Assembly (NCBI GenBank): GCA_021159265.1 | Contig: JAGGSD010000350.1 | Span: forward strand, 1-5,954 | DNA from: Syntrophobacterales bacterium | Lineage (GTDB): Bacteria; Desulfobacterota; Syntrophia; Syntrophales; UBA6807 | DNA length: 5,954 bases | Reading direction: 5' to 3' | Shown here: positions 1 through 5,874 of the stretch, in pieces | Numbering within the stretch: the stretch's first letter is position 1 | How the letters are laid out: each line of letters opens with the position of its first letter | The notes under the pieces: generated by a model | What the model saw: only the letters and a program-made list of their open reading frames with translations | Told to the model about the DNA's origin: nothing | The model's database searches: none | Made by a program: the position numbers and the translations under genes

Positions 1-54
1 ATCCCAAATGCAGTCCGGGGACAAGAATGGAACCTTGAACCCGTGAACGGTTAC
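1..54. repeat. Left arm of 54-bp inverted repeat flanking the operon
   Basis: Seen directly: these 54 bases match the reverse complement of 5875-5928 at 52 of 54 positions; the differences are at 29 (g versus a) and 41 (c versus t). Similarity stops abruptly after position 54. The outer limit is unknown because the arm begins at the first base of the window. The inner half holds three GAAC words spaced 7 and 8 nt, the same periodicity as other intergenic repeats here. There is no open reading frame of note. It could be the end of a mobile element, a dispersed intergenic repeat or a repeat at which an assembly broke. Confidence 0.9.
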
Positions 55-137
55 AGTATTTTTTTGGAGATGTGTCATTTTTCTGCATTTGCATCGACCT
101 TGATGTTGATGTACTGATCCCCTTATCAAGAACAACT

Positions 138-165
138 GTAACTACTCAGGTTCAAAGGCACAAAG
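138..165. repeat. Left arm of inner inverted-repeat pair
   Basis: Two blocks here recur in reverse complement near the pnp stop. GTAACTACTCAG (138-149) pairs with 485-496, and AGGCACAAAG (156-165) pairs with 465-474. The blocks keep their relative order, but the spacer between them differs (6 versus 10 bp), so these are diverged copies of one repeat in opposite orientation. The pair brackets the MITE-like element at 187-340. Confidence 0.7.
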
Positions 166-206
166 CTTATTTGCTTTGCTATTATTGACAGTTTCGTAAA
201 AAGTCC

Positions 207-237
207 AAAAAACTCCCTCTCCCTTGATGGGAGAGGG
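207..237 (-). terminator. Rho-independent terminator for the pnp operon
   Basis: Read on the minus strand, a perfect 9-bp stem CCCTCTCCC/GGGAGAGGG with a 5-nt loop (215-237) is followed after two bases by six U residues (207-212 on plus are A). This is a textbook intrinsic terminator, about 270 nt past the pnp stop codon and correctly oriented. It lies inside the MITE-like element, so the element may supply the operon's transcript end. No closer hairpin plus U-run is visible between 340 and 507. Confidence 0.65.
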
Positions 238-249
238 TAGGGGTGAGGG
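229..249 (+). other. Potential G-quadruplex, plus strand
   Basis: Four G-tracts (229-231, 235-237, 240-243, 247-249) are separated by loops of 3, 2 and 3 nt, which fits the canonical G3+ quadruplex pattern. The first two tracts also form the 3' arm of the 215-237 hairpin on this strand, so the folds are mutually exclusive. Folding in vivo is inference. Confidence 0.5.
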
Positions 250-279
250 TGAGAACACTGCTATTTCAACTAGTTATGT

Positions 280-302
280 CCCCCTCCCCTTTATCCCCTC
301 CC
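280..302 (-). other. Potential G-quadruplex, minus strand (pnp 3' UTR)
   Basis: On the minus strand four G-tracts (complement of 300-302, 295-298, 286-289 and 280-284) have loops of 1, 5 and 1 nt. This is the sense strand of the pnp transcript, so an RNA quadruplex is possible about 200 nt past the stop codon. It competes with the 295-315 hairpin. Confidence 0.5.
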
Positions 303-464
303 ACCAGGGGAGGGGAAATCCGACTTTTTACGAATGCATCATTATTATAACAAAATGCAAAAAATCTCTGTCAAATGATACGCCTGACGGCTCGAGTGAG
401 CGTTCGACGGTTCGACTGATCTCGCCGAAAACCACAGGCGGCGCTGGCTGTTACTTTTTTTACT

Positions 465-496
465 CTTTGTGCCTCTGTGCCTATCTGAGTAGTTAC
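465..496. repeat. Right arm of inner inverted-repeat pair
   Basis: Holds CTTTGTGCCT (465-474) and CTGAGTAGTTAC (485-496), the reverse complements of blocks at 156-165 and 138-149. TGTGCCT occurs twice at an 8-nt spacing (468-474 and 476-482), so this arm may have gained one repeat unit relative to the left arm. It ends 11 bp from the pnp stop codon and would form the start of the pnp 3' UTR. Confidence 0.7.
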
Positions 497-507
497 GAAC
501 AGCTTTA

Positions 508-2625
508 CTACTCATTCTTTCCAAGGGCCTCTTTTCTGCTTAACCTGATCTTCCCGCTTCTATCTATCTCTATGACTTTCACGGAAACTTCATCACCCTC
601 ATTAAGAATATCGGTTACCTTATTAACTCTTTCCCTGGAAAGTTGGGATATATGGACGAGTCCTTCAGTCCCCGGAAGTATCTCCACGAAAGCGCCAAAA
701 TCAACAACTTTTTTCACCCTGCCAAGGTAAATTTTACCCACTTCTGCCTCTTCGGTCAGCCAGTTCACCATGGCAACAGCCTTTGATGCCGCTTCTGCAT
801 CATCTGTTGCGATGGTAACCGTTCCATCATCTTCAACATTGATGCTCACGCCGGTTTCACTGATAATCTGTCTGATATTCTTCCCACCGGGACCGATAAC
901 GTCTCTGATCCTGTCCGGCTTAACCTTCATGGTCGTAATCCTCGGGGCATAAATAGATATTTCACCTTTCGGCACAGCAATTGTTTCCTTCATCTTATCT
1001 ATGATAAAAAATCTGGCATCCTTTGCCTGATAGAGAGCCTTCCGTAAAATACTTTCCGTTATCCCATCTATCTTAATGTCCATCTGCAGGGCGGTTACAC
1101 CCTTTTTGGTGCCGCACACCTTGAAATCCATGTCACCGGCATGGTCTTCATCACCAAGAATATCGGTAAGAATGACAATATCATCCCCCTCTTTTAATAA
1201 TCCCATGGCAACACCGGCCACCACATCCTTTACAGGGACTCCGGCATCCATGAGAGAAAGGGATCCCCCGCAAACCGTGGCCATGGAAGATGAACCGTTA
1301 GATGACAGTATTTCTGAAACTATTCTGATTGTATATGGGAATTCTTCCTGAGAGGGCAAAATGGGAAGGAGCGCCCGTCTTGCAAGAGCCCCATGTCCTA
1401 TCTCTCTCCTTCCGGGACCTCTTAAAAATCTCGCTTCTCCCACACTATAAGGAGGAAAATTATAGTGGAGCATAAATGTTCTGAATTCCTCACCAGCTAT
1501 CATGTCCATTCTCTGTTCATCCGATGATGTTCCCAATGTAAGAACGGCAAGGGCCTGGGTTTCTCCTCTTGTAAAGAGGGCTGAACCATGGGTTCTGGGA
1601 AGGAAGCCTACTTCACAACTGATTGGCCTTATTTCCGTATAGGATCTGTTATCGATTCTCCTCTTTTCCTTCAAAATCATGTCCCGGAGAATTTCTTTCT
1701 CCAGTTTATCCACTATGGTTCGTAAAGTTGGGATGAGTGTGACATCTGCGGCAGCCATATTATTTACGACCATTTCCCTTGCCTGAGAGAGCTTTCGTGA
1801 TCTCTCTTTTTTACCCGGTGTTACATAGGCGTCCCTCAATTGTTCCGCGACAATATCATATACCTGCCTCTCAAGTTCTTCACTAACAGCAACCGGTTCG
1901 ACCGACCTTTTGTCCTGTCCCAGCTCCCGACGAATTTGATCCTGAAGCTCTATAACCGGTCTCATCGACTCCAGACCAAAGTTAATGGCTTCGAGAAGTA
2001 CATCTTCATCAACTTCACCGGCTCCTCCTTCGAGCATGACCAGATTGATATCATAATCATTGCCGCCTGTGCCCGGCTGCACCTTTCTTCCAACCAGAAA
2101 GAGGTCGAGATCACCCTCCTCTAATTCCGCCTTTGACGGATTGCATACAAGTTTCCCGTTTATTCTTCCGATTTTCATACCGGCAATAGGCCCATTGAAT
2201 GGGATATCTGATATTCCAAGAGCGGTTGACGCGCCTAACAATGCGGCGACATCAGAACTGTTTTCATTATCCAGTGAAAGAACTGTCGCCACGATTTGTG
2301 TTTCATGAAAATATCCCTTGGGAATCAAGGGGCGTATGGATCTGTCAATTATCCTGGAGGTTAATATCTCTTTCTCATTGGGGCGCCCCTCTCTCTTAAA
2401 AAAACCGCCGGGTATCTTCCCTGCCGCATAGGTCATCTCCTGATAGTCCACCGTAAGGGGCAGAAAATCTATATTTTCTCTTTCACTTTTTTCTGAAACG
2501 GCCGTAACAAGAACGACGGTTTCGCCATAGGTAATCAGAACGGCTCCGCTCGCCTGTCCTGCCATATAATTTGTCTTTATGAAAATGTTTCTTCTTGCAA
2601 ATTCTGTTGAATATAATTCACTCAT
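508..2625 (-). CDS. pnp: Polyribonucleotide nucleotidyltransferase (PNPase)
   Basis: Phosphorolytic 3'-to-5' exoribonuclease, a cytoplasmic trimer central to mRNA turnover. The 705 residues are close to the family norm (E. coli 711). In order: first RNase PH-like domain (about 10-145) with the FFKREGRPNEKE loop at 75-86; helical linker (about 240-320); catalytic RNase PH-like domain (about 325-555) with SSSMATVCGGSLSLMDAGVP at 445-464 and GDEDHAGDMDFK at 491-502, whose Asp and Lys residues match the known active site; KH domain with VIGPGGKNIRQI (576-587); and S1 domain (about 629-700) ending in RLSRKEAL. The ATG is preceded by AAAGG with a 6-nt spacer. Residues 180-195 form an insertion of about 11 residues relative to E. 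coli. It is the last gene of the operon, 43 bp after rpsO, and that gap has no long RNase III-type stem-loop. Identification is secure. Confidence 0.98.
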   Translation of the reverse strand: MSELYSTEFARRNIFIKTNYMAGQASGAVLITYGETVVLVTAVSEKSERENIDFLPLTVDYQEMTYAAGKIPGGFFKREGRPNEKEILTSRIIDRSIRPLIPKGYFHETQIVATVLSLDNENSSDVAALLGASTALGISDIPFNGPIAGMKIGRINGKLVCNPSKAELEEGDLDLFLVGRKVQPGTGGNDYDINLVMLEGGAGEVDEDVLLEAINFGLESMRPVIELQDQIRRELGQDKRSVEPVAVSEELERQVYDIVAEQLRDAYVTPGKKERSRKLSQAREMVVNNMAAADVTLIPTLRTIVDKLEKEILRDMILKEKRRIDNRSYTEIRPISCEVGFLPRTHGSALFTRGETQALAVLTLGTSSDEQRMDMIAGEEFRTFMLHYNFPPYSVGEARFLRGPGRREIGHGALARRALLPILPSQEEFPYTIRIVSEILSSNGSSSMATVCGGSLSLMDAGVPVKDVVAGVAMGLLKEGDDIVILTDILGDEDHAGDMDFKVCGTKKGVTALQMDIKIDGITESILRKALYQAKDARFFIIDKMKETIAVPKGEISIYAPRITTMKVKPDRIRDVIGPGGKNIRQIISETGVSINVEDDGTVTIATDDAEAASKAVAMVNWLTEEAEVGKIYLGRVKKVVDFGAFVEILPGTEGLVHISQLSRERVNKVTDILNEGDEVSVKVIEIDRSGKIRLSRKEALGKNE

Positions 2626-2668
2626 AGTATACCTTTCGCAATAAATTGTATGTTAAGTTTTCCCTGTT

Positions 2669-2935
2669 TTATCTTCTTATACCAAGGCGCTCGATGATAG
2701 TTCTGTAGCGCGCCACCTCTTTTTTCTTGAGATAATCAAGGAGCTTCCTCCTGCGTCCAACAAGCTTTAAAAGCCCCCTGCGAGAATGGTGATCTTTTTT
2801 GTGAACCTTAAAGTGATCAGTTAAATATTGTATTCTCGCACTTAAAAGCGCAATCTGGACCTCCGGAGATCCCGTATCATTTTCATGCAATTGGAAATTA
2901 TTCATTATTTCCTTCTTTTTCTCTAAATCCAACAC
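2669..2935 (-). CDS. rpsO: 30S ribosomal protein S15
   Basis: Primary-binding protein of the 16S rRNA central domain; it also contributes to an intersubunit bridge. The 88 residues match the family length (E. coli 89). The rRNA-binding signatures are present: NDTGSPEVQ (19-27), HKKDHHSRRGLL (45-56), RRRKLLDYLK (61-70) and the C-terminal IERLGIRR. The chosen start is GTG at 2935, placed 10 nt after a strong AGGGAGG Shine-Dalgarno. The adjacent TTG at 2932 would shorten the protein by one residue and has a poorer spacing. The gene has its own candidate promoter in the truB-rpsO spacer and is followed by pnp, the same pairing as in E. coli. Confidence 0.97.
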   Translation of the reverse strand: MLDLEKKKEIMNNFQLHENDTGSPEVQIALLSARIQYLTDHFKVHKKDHHSRRGLLKLVGRRRKLLDYLKKKEVARYRTIIERLGIRR

Positions 2936-2945
2936 AGCTTATTAT

Positions 2946-2952
2946 CCTCCCT
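2946..2952 (-). promoter_or_regulatory. Strong Shine-Dalgarno deciding the rpsO GTG start
   Basis: AGGGAGG on the minus strand, 10 nt before GTG at 2935. It is the best ribosome binding site in the window and supports the non-ATG start over the next codon, TTG. Confidence 0.75.
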
Positions 2953-2961
2953 TATGTGCAT

Positions 2962-2990
2962 ATAATAAATGTCAAAATCCAAATTGCCAA
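2962..2990 (-). promoter_or_regulatory. Candidate sigma-70 promoter for rpsO-pnp
   Basis: On the minus strand, TTGGCA (complement of 2985-2990) and TATTAT (complement of 2962-2967) are separated by exactly 17 nt; each hexamer matches consensus at 5 of 6 positions. Transcription would start near 2955, giving a leader of only about 20 nt that starts just before the Shine-Dalgarno. An rpsO promoter between truB and rpsO is known in E. coli. The -35 box lies inside the CAAA phased repeat. An overlapping TTGACA at 2970-2975 has no -10 box at a suitable distance. Confidence 0.6.
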
Positions 2991-2998
2991 ATATCAAA
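2973..2998. repeat. CAAA repeat phased at 7-8 nt
   Basis: CAAA starts at 2973, 2980, 2988 and 2995, that is at spacings of 7, 8 and 7 nt. It lies in the 114-bp truB-rpsO spacer and contains the -35 box of the candidate rpsO promoter. With 3022-3049, which is richer in TTG on the same strand, it forms a loosely palindromic pair. Confidence 0.6.
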
Positions 2999-3021
2999 AC
3001 CACTGATCATGATGCGCTGTC

Positions 3022-3049
3022 TTGAAATTTGAGCTCTGGTATTTGGTTC
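3022..3049. repeat. TTG heptad repeat after the truB stop
   Basis: Four 7-nt units begin at 3022, 3029, 3036 and 3043 with the form (T/C)TGRNNY, for example TTGAAAT and TTGGTTC. The last unit abuts the truB stop codon (3050-3052). The complement resembles the CAAA array at 2973-2998, so the spacer is an imperfect inverted pair of arrays. No terminator is seen here. Confidence 0.5.
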
Positions 3050-3985
3050 TTACCGATTAAATACCCTTACAATCTTAACGGCTTGTTCTTTGTTATGGAG
3101 AGAAGAAAGCTCTTTAGAACTGAAAAGCATTTTTCCTATAGCCACAATATTGTCATCAGCTGTAAGAAACTTTATCAAATCTCCTTTATTAAGTGAAGAA
3201 ATATTATCATTGCCGTTTAAAATTTCAGTTTCAGGTTGATACCCTTTTCTTATCCTTTCAGCCAGTGTTTGATCCACCGATATGGGCAGAAAGTCGGGAA
3301 GCGCATCTACCATTGAAATGAGGTTTTCTTTTAATATCTTTTGTTTTTGCCTCTTATCAAGACCACCAAGAGATACAGCTTCTTCTTCCGCAAAGTTACC
3401 GCTTTTTTTTCTTCTTAGAGCAAACATACAGGCCCCGCAGCCCAATTTCGCCCCCATATCTGCACACAGGGATCTTACATAGGTGCCTTTGGAGCATGAT
3501 ACATCAAACATCACATATGGCAATGTTACATCTTTTACAGCTATTTTATATATTTCAATTGTCCTGGCAGGAGGATCAACATCGACTCCCTCCCGCATCC
3601 ACCTATAAAGCGCTTTTCCTTTATACTTGATGGCGGAATATTTAGGTGGCTTCTGCTCTATTTTGCCTGCAAAGCTCTCGATGACTTTCTCAACGTCCGT
3701 TAGTCGGACATCAGGTTCATGCCGGGCAACGATTTTACCCTCAATGTCCAGAGTGTCCGTTTCAATACCCAGAAGCATGATAACCTCATATTCCTTGTCG
3801 TCTTGTGAAAAGAACCGCACGAGCTTTGTGGCTTCGTTTATGCACACAGGAAGGACCCCCGTCGCCAGCGGATCAAGGGTTCCCGTATGACCAGCCTTGT
3901 CTATCTTAAGTATCCCACTGATATCACGAACGATGTCGAAGGACGTCTTGCCCGAAGGCTTATCAACAACTATAATTCCATTCAT
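3050..3985 (-). CDS. truB: tRNA pseudouridine(55) synthase TruB
   Basis: Converts U55 of the tRNA T-loop to pseudouridine and acts as a tRNA chaperone in the cytoplasm. Numbered from the ATG at 3985 (311 residues), it shows the N-terminal MNGIIVVDKPSGKTSFD, the catalytic motif GHTGTLDPLATGVLP (32-46) with nucleophile Asp38, PPKYSAIK (113-120), and CSKGTYVRSL (164-173) followed by the Leu/Arg-rich block that TruB proteins share. Residues about 243-311 fit the C-terminal PUA-like domain. An in-frame TTG at 3991 would add two residues. I prefer the ATG because it overlaps the nrnA stop as ATGA, the usual coupling arrangement, and matches the family N-terminus. No clear Shine-Dalgarno is present, consistent with reinitiation. 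A 114-bp spacer separates it from rpsO. Confidence 0.96.
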   Translation of the reverse strand: MNGIIVVDKPSGKTSFDIVRDISGILKIDKAGHTGTLDPLATGVLPVCINEATKLVRFFSQDDKEYEVIMLLGIETDTLDIEGKIVARHEPDVRLTDVEKVIESFAGKIEQKPPKYSAIKYKGKALYRWMREGVDVDPPARTIEIYKIAVKDVTLPYVMFDVSCSKGTYVRSLCADMGAKLGCGACMFALRRKKSGNFAEEEAVSLGGLDKRQKQKILKENLISMVDALPDFLPISVDQTLAERIRKGYQPETEILNGNDNISSLNKGDLIKFLTADDNIVAIGKMLFSSKELSSLHNKEQAVKIVRVFNR

Positions 3986-4938
3986 ACCCAAGAATTTTTG
4001 ATAGCATTTAATAATTTATTTTTAACACTCTGAATATCTCCTTCAAGAATGCAGGCCGCTGCATTCACATGCCCTCCGCCCCCAAATTCTCTTGCAACTT
4101 TATCTACATTGATTTTCCCCTTCGACCGAAGACTTATTCTATAATTATTCCCAGAGGTTTCCTGAAAAATCAGCGCTACTTCAATTCCCTTAATAGCTCG
4201 AATCATATCTACCAATCCCTCTGTATGCTCCGGTAATGCTTCTGCATCTTTAAGCATTTTTTGGGAGACATAAATAGACCCTGTTCGGATATCCCGCTGA
4301 ATTTCTAATGTTTTAAGGGTTTCTTTCATGAGCTGTATCTGTGCCATGGGTTTGGTTTCATATACATTTTCCGCTATCCATCGAGGATCTGCGCCAGCTT
4401 CTACAAGTTTTGCCGCCACGAAAAACGTGTAACTCCCCGTATTGGAATAACAGAATGCGCCCGTGTCTGTAAGAATAGCCGTATAGAGATTTGTTGCAAT
4501 ATCTTTCGTTATGGGAACACTCAGTTTCTCCACAATTCTATATAGGATTTCTCCCGCAGAACTCGCCAAGGGATCGACCAGGGAAATTTCTGAGAAACTA
4601 CTGTTTGAGACATGATGGTCTATATTAACTATTTTCTTTATTGAAAGTATCCTTTTTGCTTCCTCTCCGACTCTTTCAATATCGCTGCAATCCAGCACAA
4701 AAGCGGCATCAAATATCTCAACCGAATCGAGGTCATTAATGATAACATTCGATGCAGGAAGAAACGTGTATACATCGGGGGTTCTGTCCTGGTTGTAAAT
4801 TACAGCCTTTTTCCCCATATTACGAAGTACGTGATACAGAGCCAGTTCAGAACCAACGGCGTCGCCGTCGAGTCTTACATGCGCGGTAATGAGAAAAGTC
4901 TCACAGGAATTTATAACTTCAATAACCTTGTTTATCAT
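3982..4938 (-). CDS. nrnA: DHH/DHHA1 phosphoesterase, NrnA-like oligoribonuclease
   Basis: Member of the DHH family that includes Bacillus NrnA, which degrades nanoRNAs of a few nucleotides and dephosphorylates pAp. The 318 residues match the family length. Metal-binding motifs are complete: H20 with DGD (24-26) in HVRLDGDAVGS, D83 in LDCSD, D107-H108-H109 in NIDHH, and D158 in LTDTGAF. The C-terminal DHHA1 domain carries GGGGH (286-290) for substrate binding. The Pro often found before DGD is Leu23 here. The start overlaps the rbfA stop as ATGA and the end overlaps truB in the same way, so it sits inside a tightly coupled block. It would complement PNPase, which leaves short oligonucleotides. 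Whether it acts mainly on nanoRNA, pAp or a cyclic-dinucleotide product such as pApA cannot be told from sequence. Confidence 0.92.
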   Translation of the reverse strand: MINKVIEVINSCETFLITAHVRLDGDAVGSELALYHVLRNMGKKAVIYNQDRTPDVYTFLPASNVIINDLDSVEIFDAAFVLDCSDIERVGEEAKRILSIKKIVNIDHHVSNSSFSEISLVDPLASSAGEILYRIVEKLSVPITKDIATNLYTAILTDTGAFCYSNTGSYTFFVAAKLVEAGADPRWIAENVYETKPMAQIQLMKETLKTLEIQRDIRTGSIYVSQKMLKDAEALPEHTEGLVDMIRAIKGIEVALIFQETSGNNYRISLRSKGKINVDKVAREFGGGGHVNAAACILEGDIQSVKNKLLNAIKNSWV

Positions 4939-5300
4939 CTGCCTTCTTTCGCCTCTATTTCAGCCAGAAGTCTATCTATACGGTCTCCATATTCGAAAGA
5001 TTTGTCGTATATGAAAGTTATTTCGGGAACATAACGAAGCCGCAATCTTTTACCAAGCTCTCTCCTGAAAAATTTAGAAGCATTCCGCAGACCTTCCACA
5101 ATCTCACCACTGCAGGTTACTTCACCAAGAGGAACAAAAAATATCCTTGCCAAACGAAGATCATCGCTCATCTTCACATCGGTGATTGTCATATGCTTGA
5201 TACGAAGGTCTCTCACATCTTTTAACAAGATATCTGAGATTTCCGCCTTTATAAGATCACCCACCCTGTTAACTCTTTTAAAATTAGTAATACTTGTCAT
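4935..5300 (-). CDS. rbfA: 30S ribosome-binding factor RbfA
   Basis: Late 30S maturation factor that binds near the 5' end of 16S rRNA through a single KH-like domain. From the ATG at 5300 it has 121 residues. It shows RVNRVGDLIKAEISDILL (9-26), the family strand ITDVKMSDDLRLARIFFVPLG (39-59), and RRELGKRLRLRYVPEITFIYD (79-99). The Ala-x-Gly kink of the type-II KH fold is ASK (74-76), so the Gly is replaced by Lys. In-frame ATGs also exist at 5330, 5321 and 5312. I chose 5300 because the family N-terminus starts there and the longer forms would overlap the DUF503 gene by up to 47 bp. No strong Shine-Dalgarno marks any of them, so the exact start is uncertain. It ends in an ATGA overlap with nrnA. 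Confidence 0.93.
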   Translation of the reverse strand: MTSITNFKRVNRVGDLIKAEISDILLKDVRDLRIKHMTITDVKMSDDLRLARIFFVPLGEVTCSGEIVEGLRNASKFFRRELGKRLRLRYVPEITFIYDKSFEYGDRIDRLLAEIEAKEGR

Positions 5301-5619
5301 CTTGATAACCATATCTGTCATCCACAACATCAGAGATCGTGATAATTTCCATCTTTGAGCGAATTACTTCGACAAGCTGCAGATCTTCTATAAATCTCAG
5401 TATCTTATTTATCATAGAATTGACAAAGTTCCTGTCGTTTCCTACTACAGCGAAACCGATTCTTCCCCTTTTCCAACTGTTCTGATCTCCAATTTCCGCT
5501 ATGGAAATGTTAAACCTGCTTTTCGTCCTGTGTATAATCCTGCGCAGAATCCCACGTTTTTCCTTGAGGGATCTACTGTCTGCGATAAAGACCTCTATTA
5601 TTCTTACTCCGATAACCAT
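5284..5619 (-). CDS. DUF503 family protein (YlxP-like)
   Basis: Small protein of 111 residues recognisable as DUF503, the family of Bacillus YlxP, commonly encoded between infB and rbfA. The signatures are the N-terminal strand VIGVRIIEVFI, then SLKEKR (17-22), and RFNISIAEIGDQNSWKRGRIGFAVVGND (35-62), where most members have a similar RFNVSxAE-x-x-DxWxR run. The family function is not established; the neighbourhood points to ribosome assembly or RNA metabolism, which is inference. The C-terminal stretch 97-111 (acidic and Tyr-rich) is longer than in YlxP and overlaps the rbfA start by 17 bp. There is no obvious signal peptide or membrane segment. The ATG at 5619 lacks a strong Shine-Dalgarno. 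It is the first gene of the block in this window; infB is not found in the 335 bp upstream. Confidence 0.88.
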   Translation of the reverse strand: MVIGVRIIEVFIADSRSLKEKRGILRRIIHRTKSRFNISIAEIGDQNSWKRGRIGFAVVGNDRNFVNSMINKILRFIEDLQLVEVIRSKMEIITISDVVDDRYGYQDDKYY

Positions 5620-5633
5620 TTAAAGACAGCTTT

Positions 5634-5661
5634 CAGGAATCAGTGATCAGGGGCCAGCGCT
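5634..5661. repeat. CAG heptad array
   Basis: CAG begins at 5634, 5641, 5648 and 5655, an exact 7-nt period over four units of the form CAGNNNN (CAGGAAT, CAGTGAT, CAGGGGC, CAGCGCT). It lies 15 bp upstream of the DUF503 start codon and so within its probable leader. Confidence 0.6.
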
Positions 5662-5699
5662 TTTGTGTTATTATGTAAAGTTTCAGGCGGTAAAGCCGC

Positions 5700-5728
5700 A
5701 ACCATGAAATGTTTCAATGTCCATGGTT
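5700..5728. repeat. Inverted repeat, possible hairpin
   Basis: AACCATG (5700-5706) and CATGGTT (5722-5728) form a perfect 7-bp stem with a 15-nt loop. A partly overlapping palindrome TGAAA-tg-TTTCA sits at 5705-5716. No U-run follows on either strand, so it is not an intrinsic terminator. Confidence 0.5.
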
Positions 5729-5784
5729 CAAGAGTTCAGGGTTTCTTTTCCCCGTAATCCAGCGCGCTGATGCATGCCGAAAAT

Positions 5785-5826
5785 GAACGTCCAACATCGA
5801 ACATTGAACGCTGAACGTTGAATAAT
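5785..5826. repeat. GAACGTT-type heptad tandem array
   Basis: Six consecutive 7-nt units begin at 5785, 5792, 5799, 5806, 5813 and 5820: GAACGTC, CAACATC, GAACATT, GAACGCT, GAACGTT, GAATAAT. Consensus is about GAACRTY, with the A pair fixed at positions 2-3. A seventh, weaker unit GACGTCC follows at 5827. It is the clearest periodic repeat in the window. It does not continue as a reading frame with any recognisable product. Confidence 0.8.
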
Positions 5827-5874
5827 GACGTCCGTTCGCTCGATAACAGGACAGTAAATCTGTATTCCTCTTTC

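Larger units (their letters stand above)
187..340. mobile_element. MITE-like palindromic element
   Basis: The ends carry perfect 13-bp inverted repeats, TTCGTAAAAAGTC at 193-205 and its complement at 322-334. ATTATT flanks the element on both sides (181-186 and 341-346), a possible target-site duplication, although the local DNA is AT-rich. The interior has two GC-rich hairpins, 215-237 (9-bp perfect stem, 5-nt loop) and 295-315 (8-bp stem). Its two halves are themselves diverged inverted copies, G-rich on plus at left and G-rich on minus at right. At about 155 bp with no coding capacity it resembles a non-autonomous element. Mobility is inferred, since no transposase or second copy is present here. 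Confidence 0.6.
55..507. other. Non-coding repeat-rich region downstream of pnp
   Basis: No credible gene lies here. The only sizeable open frame, on the plus strand from 224, begins inside a palindromic element, runs antisense into pnp and has low-complexity composition. The region instead holds a nested inverted-repeat pair (138-165 and 465-496), a MITE-like element (187-340), a minus-strand terminator (207-237) and a perfect GTTCGAC repeat spaced 8 nt (402-408 and 410-416). A 6-bp inverted pair, CGCCTG at 381-386 and CAGGCG at 435-440, could close a long loop. 55-137 shows nothing recognisable beyond a T7 run at 59-65 and a TGATGT doublet. Confidence 0.8.

Noticed and set aside
38..65. Plus-strand terminator in the left 54-bp arm (short stem around TGAA, then T7)
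   Set aside because: The stem is only about five pairs with a bulge, and the T-run lies 8 nt beyond it. The right arm lacks the T-run.
185..190. TTGACA as a plus-strand -35 box
   Set aside because: No -10 box lies 16-18 nt downstream and no gene follows on that strand.
295..329. Plus-strand terminator from the 295-315 hairpin
   Set aside because: The T5 run begins 9 nt after the stem and no plus-strand gene precedes it, so support is weak.
1..507. CRISPR array, tRNA or origin in the repeat-rich flanks
   Set aside because: Repeats are short, degenerate and contiguous without unique spacers. No cloverleaf, DnaA-box cluster or cas gene is visible.
224..730. Plus-strand open frame of 168 codons
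   Set aside because: It starts inside the MITE-like palindrome, runs antisense into the end of pnp, has low-complexity composition and no ribosome binding site.
770..2399. Several plus-strand open frames opposite pnp
   Set aside because: They are antisense shadows of a fully conserved PNPase reading frame and show no recognisable domains.
3050..3991. TTG start for truB at 3991
   Set aside because: The ATG at 3985 overlaps the nrnA stop as ATGA and matches the family N-terminus; the TTG adds only two residues and has no better ribosome binding site.
5664..5700. Minus-strand promoter for DUF503 around a CATAAT box
   Set aside because: No -35 hexamer with an acceptable spacer. The nearest candidates match only half the consensus.
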